From: Chitinophaga ginsengisoli
GTDB taxonomy: Bacteria; Bacteroidota; Bacteroidia; Chitinophagales; Chitinophagaceae
NCBI RefSeq assembly: GCF_003014595.1
Contig: NZ_PYGK01000016.1
Location: forward strand, 1-64,000
Direction: 5' to 3'
Length of the DNA stretch: 64,000 nt
In this document: positions 19,201 through 26,712 of the stretch, piece after piece
How the letters are laid out: each line of letters starts with the position of its first letter
How positions within the stretch are numbered: the stretch's first letter is position 1
Program-made: the position numbers and the translations under genes
Notes under the pieces: model-generated
What the model was told of the DNA's origin: nothing
What the model saw: only the letters and a program-made list of their open reading frames with translations
Database searches by the model: none

Positions 19201-19320
19201 GCCTTCAACCTGTTCACTTTCACAAAAGTGAAAGACTATGACCCGGAAGGTTTTAGTGGCAGCGGACAGTTCTATCCGCAGCAGCGTATTGTGAATGTGG
19301 GTGCGAATGTTAAGTTTTAA
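16207..19320 (+). CDS. SusC-like TonB-dependent transporter (beta-galactan locus)
   Basis: This 1037-residue protein has a signal sequence (a long basic start, then LLMVLLLSLSLIPELRAQ). A CarboxypepD_reg-like domain comes next (ITGKVSEGAGGVPGVSVRIKG), then NEVVVVGYGTQKKATLTGSI, a plug with ISVLKDASAAVYGSRAANG, and a barrel ending VNVGANVKF. There is no STN domain, which suits control by the HTCS encoded just upstream rather than by a FecR protein. An ATG at 16216 has an AAAGGA stretch about 9 bp before it and may be the real start. It is partnered with the SusD gene 18 bp downstream. It probably imports galacto-oligosaccharides, inferred from the GH30 and GH35 genes of the operon. Confidence 0.95.
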   Translation: MYVMKKCLSTVVKLVSLRQLLMVLLLSLSLIPELRAQKLNITGKVSEGAGGVPGVSVRIKGTNQGTLTNDQGKFTLPANVGDTLIFNHVSYVSQAVAVTSSAPVNVSLTAVSQNVNEVVVVGYGTQKKATLTGSISVVKGADIVKSPQPNVSNALAGRFSGVIANNRSGEPGYDGSSISIRGQATTGNNDVLVVVDGVPGQVGGLERLDPNDIESISVLKDASAAVYGSRAANGVILVTTKRGKTGKPVISYSFNQGFSSPTRLPKMADAATYAAIRNEIQYYALPANGMNQVYTADQIQKFRDGSDPLHYPNTDWQKETLKNTALQSQHSLSVNGGGENVRYYVSLGMIKQDGIYKHGVTDYNQYNFRSNIDADVTKRLKVSLYLSGREEDRMYPVTGAGDIFRSIYRAYPTVAARYPNGLPTSGIENNNPILQATDIGGTNRNPTQVFNGILKGSYAIPGVDGLSLDGFMSVDKSWSFGKSFAKPYAVYDFVEATNTYKKTVIGGSNQMATLSEGQLNKALITSNIKLNYARRFGKHDVSAFVAYEQSKTSLDSLGAYRMNFPTTLTPELSQGGAAATDKDNSGKSYNFTRKSYFGRLAYNYAEKYLLEAQARIDGSSTFPKGERYGFFPSVSAGWRVSQEEWFKSSVGFINDLKLRASYGTLGNDNVGLFQYFDNYSLSNQYVLGSVIHSGIDLTKLGNPNITWEVAKKLDVGFNAQVLKHLSVEFIYFQQKRSDILTPRNASIPQISGIVNPYGADPLVPSENIGKVNSNGIEATLGYDNRTASGIGYHISTNFTYAKNKVIFIDEAGGTLDYQRKTGRALNTELLYNTVGIFRSQADLDKYPHVKGAQLGDLIYEDYNKDGQITADDQTRMPYSNIPQITYGAVLGADYKGFDVSVVFAGQARVSQYVLPEAGTIGNYYSSWADNRWSPSNPNGSYPKVDERASSSINGGLYKNSFWLNNASFLRLKNVELGYNVNAGILSRMNIAGLRIYASAFNLFTFTKVKDYDPEGFSGSGQFYPQQRIVNVGANVKF

Positions 19321-19338
19321 TCGTAAAAAATTCCATCA

Positions 19339-21012
19339 ATGAAAACTAGTAAGAAAATATTATACACGATGCTTCTTGCCGGAGGAATATTCACCTCCTG
19401 TAAAAAGAACTACCTGGATATTGTACCTTCTGATAAGATTGCTGATGTGGCAGTATTGGGTGACTCCTCTTTGTTTGAGAACTATGTCATTAACCGTTAC
19501 ATGGGCGTAAGACTGCAGGATAAAGAAGCTGAGGGAACACCTCCAGGATTTGGACGCGGTTTTGAATACGCAATGTGGAGCTCCCTGACAGACGAATCCA
19601 TATACAATAACGATGATAATACCTGGCTGATACAAAGAGGCCTGCTGGCGCCTGAAAATACCGGTATTGCCGGTACTATCTGGGGCCGCAGCTACCGCAG
19701 CATCCGTGAATGTAACTATGGCCTGAACAATATTATGCAGGTGGGAATGAGTGAGCAGTTAAGAGCGAAACTGAGAGGTGAACTGCATTTTATCAGGGCT
19801 TTCCGTTACCATGATCTTATCAGGAACTACGGCGGCGTTATTTTAATGGGCGATAAAGTGTATAATCTCGGCGATAACATGACCGATCCCGCCCTTTATA
19901 CCAAGGCTTCTCTGAAAGAATGTATGGATTATGCGGTGGCTGAACTGGATTCTGCTGCGCAGTACCTGCCTGCAGTAAATGACAATAACTGGGCTGCGGG
20001 CCGTGCTACCAAAGGTGCAGCGCTGGCATTAAAAGCACGCTTGCTGTTGTATGCTGCCAGCCCATTGTATAATGTAGGTAGTTGGGCTGCTGCCGCTGCT
20101 GCTGCTAAAGCAGTAATGGATATGAACCAGTACTCAATTGCATCGGATTATGCCAAATTGTTCCTGACACCTGGTAGCAACGAGATTATCTTCGCGAGAC
20201 AATATGCGATAGGTGCACGTCACGTTTGCCTGGAAATATCAAACGGTCCAAACGGTTATAATGGCTGGGGTGGAAATATACCGTTGCAGAACCTGGTGGA
20301 TGCCTATGAAATGAAGAATGGTAAGCCGATCACAGATGCCGCTTCCGGATATGACGCTACCAATCCTTATGCAAACCGGGATGCCCGTTTTTATGCTACC
20401 GTGCTTTATAATGGTGCTGTTTACAGGAAAGATACTGTTAAGGTGTATACTCCCGGTGGAAAAGACAGTAAAGACGGTCCTTCCAACTGGAACACTTCTA
20501 AAACCGGTTATTACCTGCGTAAATTCATGGATGACAACAATCCTATAGACAACCCATGGAACGTAGCCGGCTTACAGCCGTGGATCTATCTCCGCTATGC
20601 GGAAGTGCTGCTGAACTATGCAGAAGCACAGAACGAAGCAGTAGGTCCTGATGGAACAGTGTACGCTGCGGTAAATCAGGTAAGACAACGTGCAAGCGTT
20701 AACCAGCCTGCACTGGTAGCAGGACTTTCTAAAGACCAGATGAGAGATGCGATCAGAAGAGAAAGACAGGTGGAACTGGCTTTTGAAGAACATCGTTTTT
20801 ATGATGTACGTCGCTGGAAGATCGCTATGGAAACAGAAAACGTTCCGGCTTATGGTATAACCGTGGAGCTGGATAGCAATAAAAAGCCTGTATATACAAA
20901 GAAGGTAGCATTGAGCAACCGTTCCTTCGCTGAAAAGAACTACTGGCTGCCTATTCCAAGAACAGAGATCCAGGCTTCAAATAACAAGCTGGAACAAACA
21001 AGCGGATATTAG
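19339..21012 (+). CDS. SusD/RagB-family lipoprotein (beta-galactan locus)
   Basis: This 557-residue lipoprotein has its lipobox in LLAGGIFTSC followed by KKNYLDIVPSD, the usual SusD N-terminus. Core motifs are LRGELHFIRAFRYHDLIRNYGGVIL, the TPR-like ALALKARLLLYAASPLYN, LRYAEVLLNYAEAQNEA and RRERQVELAFEEHRFYDVRRWK. It pairs with the preceding SusC to bind and capture oligosaccharide at the cell surface. A run of alanines (AAAAAAKAV) marks a helix in the middle. The GH30 gene follows after only one base, so the genes are cotranscribed. Confidence 0.95.
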   Translation: MKTSKKILYTMLLAGGIFTSCKKNYLDIVPSDKIADVAVLGDSSLFENYVINRYMGVRLQDKEAEGTPPGFGRGFEYAMWSSLTDESIYNNDDNTWLIQRGLLAPENTGIAGTIWGRSYRSIRECNYGLNNIMQVGMSEQLRAKLRGELHFIRAFRYHDLIRNYGGVILMGDKVYNLGDNMTDPALYTKASLKECMDYAVAELDSAAQYLPAVNDNNWAAGRATKGAALALKARLLLYAASPLYNVGSWAAAAAAAKAVMDMNQYSIASDYAKLFLTPGSNEIIFARQYAIGARHVCLEISNGPNGYNGWGGNIPLQNLVDAYEMKNGKPITDAASGYDATNPYANRDARFYATVLYNGAVYRKDTVKVYTPGGKDSKDGPSNWNTSKTGYYLRKFMDDNNPIDNPWNVAGLQPWIYLRYAEVLLNYAEAQNEAVGPDGTVYAAVNQVRQRASVNQPALVAGLSKDQMRDAIRRERQVELAFEEHRFYDVRRWKIAMETENVPAYGITVELDSNKKPVYTKKVALSNRSFAEKNYWLPIPRTEIQASNNKLEQTSGY

Positions 21013-21013
21013 T

Positions 21014-22492
21014 ATGAAAGTGATCATTGTATCGGCACTACTGCTTTATACATGTATGCAAACCGCGGCGGGACAGACCGCCGCGGTGCATATAAGCATC
21101 GATCCCGAAGTGACTTATCAGACGATTGAGAATTTTGGCGCTTCAGATGCCTGGTCCACACAATTCGTGGGACAATGGCCGGCAGAGAAGAAGAACAGAA
21201 TGGCAGACTGGCTGTTTAGCGCGGACACGACTGCCGCCGGGCAACCTAAGGGTATCGGATTGTCTCTATGGCGCTATAATATAGGCGCAGGTAGTGCTGA
21301 ACAGGGCGAAAAAAGCGGTATCACAGATGAATGGCACAGGGCTAACAGTTGGCAGGCGCAATCCGGACAGCTTTGGTTCCTGCAGGCAGCGAAAGAGAGA
21401 AAGGTGAAACAGTTCCTGGCATTTCTGAACAGTCCGCCCGTTCATTTGACTCTCAATGGCAGAGCGTTTGCCGACAAAGGGAATTCTAATATAAGTCCTG
21501 ATAAATACGATGCTTTTGCTGCTTATATAGCGGATGCGATTGAGAATATCCATAAGACCACCGGCACCCGTTTTGACTTCATCAGCCCTGTGAACGAACC
21601 ACAATGGGACTGGAGCGACAACAAGCAGGAGGGATGCCCTTACAACAATGATCAGATCAGCGCACTGACGCGAAGTTTAAGTAAAACACTTACAGCACGT
21701 AAGCTGTCCACAAAAATAGTGATCGGGGAAGCTGGTCAGCTGAACTACCTGTTTGACGGAAAAGATAAGCCGGCAAAAGGACAACAGATCACTGCATTCT
21801 TTGACAGCAGCTCTCCGGATTATCTGGGGAACCTGCCGAATGTATATCACAATATTTTAGGGCATAGCTATTTTACTACTTCTCCCCGTAACACAGCAGT
21901 GCAGGTAAGAGAGGAAGTAGCTAAACATGTGCAAAAAGTGAATGGCCTGGGATTCTGGCAATCAGAATACTGCATACTCGGTAATAACGCAGGGGAGATC
22001 AACGGCGAGAAAAGAGATTATGGCATGGACGCAGCATTGTACCTGGCCCGTGTCATCCATGACGACCTGACCATTGCGAATGCAGCGGCCTGGCAATACT
22101 GGCTGGCAATATCTCCGTATGATTATAAGGATGGCTTGATTTATATAGACAAGAACAAACAGGACGGTCAGTTCCGCGACAGTAAAATGCTGTGGACATT
22201 GGGTAACTACAGCCGTTTTGTAAGACCCGGCGCAAAAAGGATCAGGGCCGATATACAGGGAGACAGTACATTGCTGGTCTCCGCCTACAAAAATACAGAT
22301 CACACCATCAGTGTAGTGATCGTCAACAGCGCGAACGATAACAAACATATTTCACTGGACCGTAAGAAGGGACAGTTCCGGAGGCTACGTTCCTATGTAA
22401 CTTCCGAGGCAGATAACCTGCACCCTCTTGCTGCAAACAACAGTCTCACTATACCCGCCCGGGCTGTAGTTACGGTGACAAGTATTAATTAA
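21014..22492 (+). CDS. GH30-type glycosidase, endo-beta-1,6-galactanase-like
   Basis: This 492-residue secreted enzyme (signal MKVIIVSALLLYTCMQTAAGQ) has a (beta/alpha)8 barrel plus side beta-domain, as in glycoside hydrolase family 30. TIENFGASDAWSTQFVGQWP is typical of the endo-beta-1,6-galactanase-like branch (Glyco_hydr_30_2). The putative acid/base is Glu195 in SPVNEPQWDW and the nucleophile Glu318 in FWQSEYCILG. The family hydrolyses beta-1,6-linked galactan, for instance the side chains of type II arabinogalactan. Glucosidase or xylanase activity exists in other GH30 branches and is less likely here. It is next to a GH35 beta-galactosidase, which supports galactan as substrate. Confidence 0.85.
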   Translation: MKVIIVSALLLYTCMQTAAGQTAAVHISIDPEVTYQTIENFGASDAWSTQFVGQWPAEKKNRMADWLFSADTTAAGQPKGIGLSLWRYNIGAGSAEQGEKSGITDEWHRANSWQAQSGQLWFLQAAKERKVKQFLAFLNSPPVHLTLNGRAFADKGNSNISPDKYDAFAAYIADAIENIHKTTGTRFDFISPVNEPQWDWSDNKQEGCPYNNDQISALTRSLSKTLTARKLSTKIVIGEAGQLNYLFDGKDKPAKGQQITAFFDSSSPDYLGNLPNVYHNILGHSYFTTSPRNTAVQVREEVAKHVQKVNGLGFWQSEYCILGNNAGEINGEKRDYGMDAALYLARVIHDDLTIANAAAWQYWLAISPYDYKDGLIYIDKNKQDGQFRDSKMLWTLGNYSRFVRPGAKRIRADIQGDSTLLVSAYKNTDHTISVVIVNSANDNKHISLDRKKGQFRRLRSYVTSEADNLHPLAANNSLTIPARAVVTVTSIN

Positions 22493-22505
22493 TAAAAGAT
22501 CAAGG

Positions 22506-24332
22506 ATGAAAAGGACTGGCCTAATTGCTTTGCTGATAGCACTGTTCAGCATGAATGCAGGTGCGCAGCAAACAGGGAAACATACGTTCGAGCTGGGGGA
22601 TACGGCATTCCTGCTGGACGGTAAACCCTTGCAGATGATATCAGGTGAAATGCATTATCCCCGGGTGCCAAGGGAATGCTGGAGGGAAAGAATGAAAATG
22701 GCGAAAGCTATGGGCTTAAATACCATTGGGACCTATGTATTCTGGAACGTACATGAACCGGAAAAAGGAAAGTATGATTTTTCCGGTAACAATGATATTG
22801 CTGCTTTTGTGAAAATAGCACAGGAAGAAGGATTATGGGTAGTATTGAGACCTAGCCCCTACGTATGCGCAGAATGGGAATTTGGCGGATATCCGTATTG
22901 GTTACAGCAGATAAAAGGATTGACCGTACGCAGTAAAGAGCCGCAGTACCTCGAAGCTTACAGGAATTATATTAAGGCCGTAGGTAAACAACTATCGCCA
23001 TTACTGGTGAACCATGGTGGTAACATCCTGATGGTGCAGATAGAGAATGAATATGGTTCTTATTCGAACGATAAAGACTATCTCGACATTAACCGCAAGA
23101 TGTTTATAGAAGCAGGATTTGACGGGCTGCTTTATACCTGTGATCCTGAACCGGCAATTAAAGACGGGCACCTGCCAGGCCTTATGCCGGCAATCAACGG
23201 TGTAGACGATCCGGCGAAAGTGAAAAGACTGATCAATGAAAATCATAACGGCAAAGGTCCTTATTATATAGCAGAATGGTATCCTGCCTGGTTCGACTGG
23301 TGGGGAACAAAACATCATACAGTTCCCCATGAGCAATACCTGGGGAAACTGGACAGCGTATTGTCTGCAGGTATATCTATCAATATGTATATGTTTCATG
23401 GGGGAACCACCAGGGACTTCATGAATGGTGCCAATGCAAACGACCATTCGCCATATGAACCACAGATCAGCAGCTATGACTATGATGCACCGCTGGATGA
23501 AGCTGGCAATGCTACCGAAAAGTTCAGACAGTTCCGTAATGTCATCGCCAGACATTTACCAGCCGGAACCGTACTTCCGGAAATACCTGCAGCAAGACCC
23601 GTGATTGCAATTCAGGATATTCAGTTTACACACTCAACGCCATTGTTTAACTTTTTACCGGCGCCTGTCAGCAGCGTGAAACCGCTAACCTTTGAAGATC
23701 TCGGACAGGCGTATGGATGGGTGTTATATAGTACCACGCTGAATGGGAATCAGAAAGCATGGTTAAAGCTGAAGGAATTGAGAGATTATTGTATCGTAAT
23801 GTTAAATGGTAAGAGAGTGGGGGTGCTGGACAGAAGGTCCGGGCTGGATAGTATACAGTTGCAGTTACCCGCAGGAAAGGTGAAGCTGGACCTGCTGGTG
23901 GAAAACCTGGGTCGTATCAACTTTGGTCCTTATCTGCTGACCAATAAAAAAGGTATAACAGAACAAGTGATATGGGCAGGTAAAGAAGTAAGGAATTGGA
24001 AGATGTATAAACTGCCATTTAGTAAGCTGCCAGTAGTGAAAACGCAAAAGAGCAATACAGGAGCAAACGTACCAGCTTTGAAAGAGGGCACATTTGCATT
24101 AAATACACTGGGAGATACTTACCTGGATATGAGCAACTGGGGTAAAGGTGCTGTATGGATCAACGGACACAACCTGGGTAGGTACTGGGAAGTGGGTCCT
24201 CAGCAGACAATATATGTTCCGGCAGAATGGCTGCGTAAAGGCACAAACAATATTGCCATTATGGAATTGATAAAACCGGAAATAAATAAATTATCTGGTA
24301 TCACACATCCTGTACTGGACGTACTGAAATAA
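22506..24332 (+). CDS. GH35 beta-galactosidase
   Basis: This 608-residue secreted enzyme (signal MKRTGLIALLIALFSMNAGAQ) has the GH35 N-terminal block LLDGKPLQMISGEMHYPRVP and WNVHEPEKGKYDFSG. The acid/base Glu182 is in QIENEYGSY and the putative nucleophile Glu257 in IAEWYPAWFDWWG. The C-terminal part has the galactose-binding-like beta-sandwich domains usual in the family, with WINGHNLGRYWEVGPQQTIY. It should remove terminal beta-galactose from oligosaccharides produced by the preceding GH30 enzyme. It closes the HTCS-linked operon; a terminator lies about 140 bp downstream. Confidence 0.93.
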   Translation: MKRTGLIALLIALFSMNAGAQQTGKHTFELGDTAFLLDGKPLQMISGEMHYPRVPRECWRERMKMAKAMGLNTIGTYVFWNVHEPEKGKYDFSGNNDIAAFVKIAQEEGLWVVLRPSPYVCAEWEFGGYPYWLQQIKGLTVRSKEPQYLEAYRNYIKAVGKQLSPLLVNHGGNILMVQIENEYGSYSNDKDYLDINRKMFIEAGFDGLLYTCDPEPAIKDGHLPGLMPAINGVDDPAKVKRLINENHNGKGPYYIAEWYPAWFDWWGTKHHTVPHEQYLGKLDSVLSAGISINMYMFHGGTTRDFMNGANANDHSPYEPQISSYDYDAPLDEAGNATEKFRQFRNVIARHLPAGTVLPEIPAARPVIAIQDIQFTHSTPLFNFLPAPVSSVKPLTFEDLGQAYGWVLYSTTLNGNQKAWLKLKELRDYCIVMLNGKRVGVLDRRSGLDSIQLQLPAGKVKLDLLVENLGRINFGPYLLTNKKGITEQVIWAGKEVRNWKMYKLPFSKLPVVKTQKSNTGANVPALKEGTFALNTLGDTYLDMSNWGKGAVWINGHNLGRYWEVGPQQTIYVPAEWLRKGTNNIAIMELIKPEINKLSGITHPVLDVLK

Positions 24333-24468
24333 ATTGAATGGGGGACAAATACGAAATGCAATGATCAGAAGAAATAATGAGGATATAGTATAGAACAGTG
24401 AACCAATGATTTCAGTGCTGAATGTGATACTAATTTTTTAATTTATTGTACTTTTATGTCTATACGAT

Positions 24469-24497
24469 GAGGCTTCCTGGTGAAGCCTCTCGTTTTT
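24469..24497 (+). terminator. Terminator after the GH30/GH35 operon
   Basis: An 8-bp stem GAGGCTTC/GAAGCCTC (24469-24476 and 24482-24489) has a 5-nt loop and is followed by TCGTTTTTT. It separates this operon from the sigma-factor gene. Confidence 0.85.
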
Positions 24498-24543
24498 TAC
24501 AGAAGAGAGGGAATTGAAGACAGCTTGATAGGACAGTAGGAGA

Positions 24544-24574
24544 TTTGCGAGTTAAATTTATTTTGCTATGTTTG
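24544..24574 (+). promoter_or_regulatory. Promoter of the ECF sigma factor gene
   Basis: TTTG (24544-24547), 19 bp, then TATGTTTG (24567-24574) is a full match to the Bacteroidota consensus. The predicted transcript starts near 24580, so translation cannot begin upstream of the in-frame stop at 24581. This supports the unusual TTG start at 24599. Confidence 0.75.
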
Positions 24575-24598
24575 GGCAGATAAAGGCTACGTTCAGAT

Positions 24599-25186
24599 TT
24601 GACTACTTCCCACTATACCGACCATGCATTACTTCTCCGGATGGCGGCCGGAGAGGAAGAGGCATTTAACCAGCTTTTTAACAGCTATTGGGATAAGGTA
24701 TATTCCACAGCTTTAGTACTGACGAAGTCAAACCAGATAGCTGAGGACATTGCCCAGGAAGTATTTCTCCGTATGTGGCAAAACCGTCATAAAACAGATA
24801 TTATTGATAACCTGGAAGGCTTCTTATTTATTACGGCCCGCAACCTGATCTATAATAAGCTCAGCCGCCTGAAACTGGAGACGGCTTATACCAATTACCT
24901 GCAGCACCACTTTGCACCACCAGAACCGGATACGGACACACAGACTGAATTCCGGCAGTTACAGTCGATCCTGGAAGAAGGGATGCGGCAACTCCCCCCG
25001 CAACAGCAGAAAGCATTCCGGTTAAGCCGGGAAAACGGTCTTAATCATGAGGAAATCAGCCGTCAGATGGGCGTAAGCCGCGCCACTGTCAAAGATTATA
25101 TTGTAAGGGCCATCGCCTTTTTAAGGAAATACCTCCAGGAACACGCCCTGGGATTACTAGTCGTGTTATTTTCCCGCATTAAATAA
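24599..25186 (+). CDS. ECF-type RNA polymerase sigma factor (FecI-like)
   Basis: This 195-residue protein has sigma-70 region 2 (LFNSYWDKVYSTALVLTKS, then AEDIAQEVFLRMWQNR) and region 4 (LPPQQQKAFRLSRENGLNHEEISRQMGVSRATVKDYIVRA). Spacing is normal for Bacteroidota ECF factors paired with FecR. The start is taken as TTG: no ATG exists between an in-frame stop at 24581 and the conserved LLLRMAAGEEEAF block, and a consensus promoter places the transcript start just before it. It should direct transcription of the STN-SusC operon downstream when released by the FecR anti-sigma encoded next. A C-terminal hydrophobic stretch (LGLLVVLFSRI) is a common oddity in this group. Confidence 0.92.
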   Translation: MTTSHYTDHALLLRMAAGEEEAFNQLFNSYWDKVYSTALVLTKSNQIAEDIAQEVFLRMWQNRHKTDIIDNLEGFLFITARNLIYNKLSRLKLETAYTNYLQHHFAPPEPDTDTQTEFRQLQSILEEGMRQLPPQQQKAFRLSRENGLNHEEISRQMGVSRATVKDYIVRAIAFLRKYLQEHALGLLVVLFSRIK

Positions 25187-25260
25187 TTTTTTTTCTTTCC
25201 GGCACTTCCTTCTGTCACTTTCGACTGTCTTTAACAGTGGAAGGGTTAATTATTTATCGC

Positions 25261-26469
25261 ATGACACAAGACGATTTAAGAGAACTGATTGAGAAATATC
25301 TGACGGAAGACCTGTCACAGCAGGAGTTTCAGCTGTTATGGTCGGCGTTGGAAGAGCCCGGGAATAAAGAAATATGGATGGAAATGGTCCAAAGCGTATG
25401 GGAGAATCCCATGTACCACGGCCTTTCCGACGATCATATTAAAGAAAAAGCACTGGACAGGCTGCGGCCGTTATTGACAGAGGAGGTCATTTCCCCCATG
25501 ATTCCAAACTCAAAACCCCCTGTTGTGAGATGGCTGGCGCGTGGAGGCGCCTGGTGGGCCGCAGCGGTCTTTGTGGTAATGTGTTGCGCGGGTGCTTATC
25601 TACTCTTCCTGCGTCCGGCAAGGCGGCAGCCACTGGACAATACCGGTGGTATTGCTGCTAAAAATGATATCGCTCCTGGTAGTAATAAGGCGCTCTTAAC
25701 CCTGAGTGATGGCTCAACGGTGGCATTGGATAGCACAGGTAATCAGCTGATCCGACAGGGAGCAACCACCATCCGGCAGTATAACGGACAGCTACAGTAT
25801 AAAGCGCAGGGAGCAGCATCCGGAATAGCGTACAATACGCTTACCACGCCGCGGGGAGGACAGTTTAAGATCGTATTGCCTGATGGTACCAAAGTCTGGC
25901 TGAATGCGGCATCTTCTATCAGGTATCCCATCGCTTTTACACAAAACGAAAGGAGGGTGAAGATAAGCGGCGAAGTCTATTTTGAAGTGGCCGGCAACGC
26001 GACAAAACCATTCATGGTCGATGTAAACGGCTCCACAGAAGTACAAGTATTGGGTACCCATTTTAATATTAATGCTTATAAGGATGAAGCAGCTATCAAT
26101 ACGACCCTGCTGGAAGGCAAAGTGAGTGTAAATGTGAACCAGCAGCCAGGTGTTATATTAAAACCGGGTCAACAGGCCAGTTTGAGCACAAACGGGACCT
26201 TACAGTTGTTTAAGGATGTAGATACAGCGCAGGTCGTTGCCTGGAAAGAGGGTTGGTTCCAGTTCCACCTGGCCAACCTGCCGGCAGTAATGCGCCAGGT
26301 GGAACGCTGGTATGATGTAGAAATCAATTACAAAGGGGATATTACCGATGTGGTATTTGAAGGAAGGATACAAAGAGAACTCACGTTAGCACAAATGCTT
26401 AAAATTCTGGAAAAGTATCATGTGCGTTTCCACGTTGAAGGAAAAACAATCACAGTATTACCTGGTTGA
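25261..26469 (+). CDS. FecR-family anti-sigma factor
   Basis: This protein has about 402 residues. The N-terminal cytoplasmic anti-sigma part (MTQDDLRELIEKYLTEDLSQ, to about residue 80) is followed by one TM helix (WWAAAVFVVMCCAGAYLLFL, about 95-115). The periplasmic FecR domain comes next (LTTPRGGQFKIVLPDGTKVWLN, EVYFEV, GTHFNINAY) and then a DUF4974-type C-terminal domain (VERWYDVEINYKG, LKILEKYHVRF). A GTG at 25237 would add eight residues, but the ATG at 25261 fits the family. It holds the ECF sigma inactive and receives the signal from the STN domain of the SusC encoded downstream, so the operon responds to the imported glycan. Confidence 0.93.
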   Translation: MTQDDLRELIEKYLTEDLSQQEFQLLWSALEEPGNKEIWMEMVQSVWENPMYHGLSDDHIKEKALDRLRPLLTEEVISPMIPNSKPPVVRWLARGGAWWAAAVFVVMCCAGAYLLFLRPARRQPLDNTGGIAAKNDIAPGSNKALLTLSDGSTVALDSTGNQLIRQGATTIRQYNGQLQYKAQGAASGIAYNTLTTPRGGQFKIVLPDGTKVWLNAASSIRYPIAFTQNERRVKISGEVYFEVAGNATKPFMVDVNGSTEVQVLGTHFNINAYKDEAAINTTLLEGKVSVNVNQQPGVILKPGQQASLSTNGTLQLFKDVDTAQVVAWKEGWFQFHLANLPAVMRQVERWYDVEINYKGDITDVVFEGRIQRELTLAQMLKILEKYHVRFHVEGKTITVLPG

Positions 26470-26712
26470 ACGATCCGTTAAACGTATTCATCGTTGCCGT
26501 TACCCACTCATTTGAAACAGGCAAGGAGGCTGAACCAGACTGTCTATGTCATTGCAGCAATATTGTTTAACAACACTAAAAATGTAACTATCGACAAGAA
26601 ACAACTGACCAAAATCAATGTCCGCTTGTAAAAGCCGGAACCCGATCGCCATCGGGCCCGGCAAAGGGCAAAAACTGTTCTGTAAACCAATTTTATCACC
26701 CAATTCCAAGTT

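Noticed and set aside
23001..23555. 184-codon minus-strand frame inside the GH35 gene
   Set aside because: It lies opposite the catalytic barrel of a well-supported beta-galactosidase and its translation resembles no protein family.
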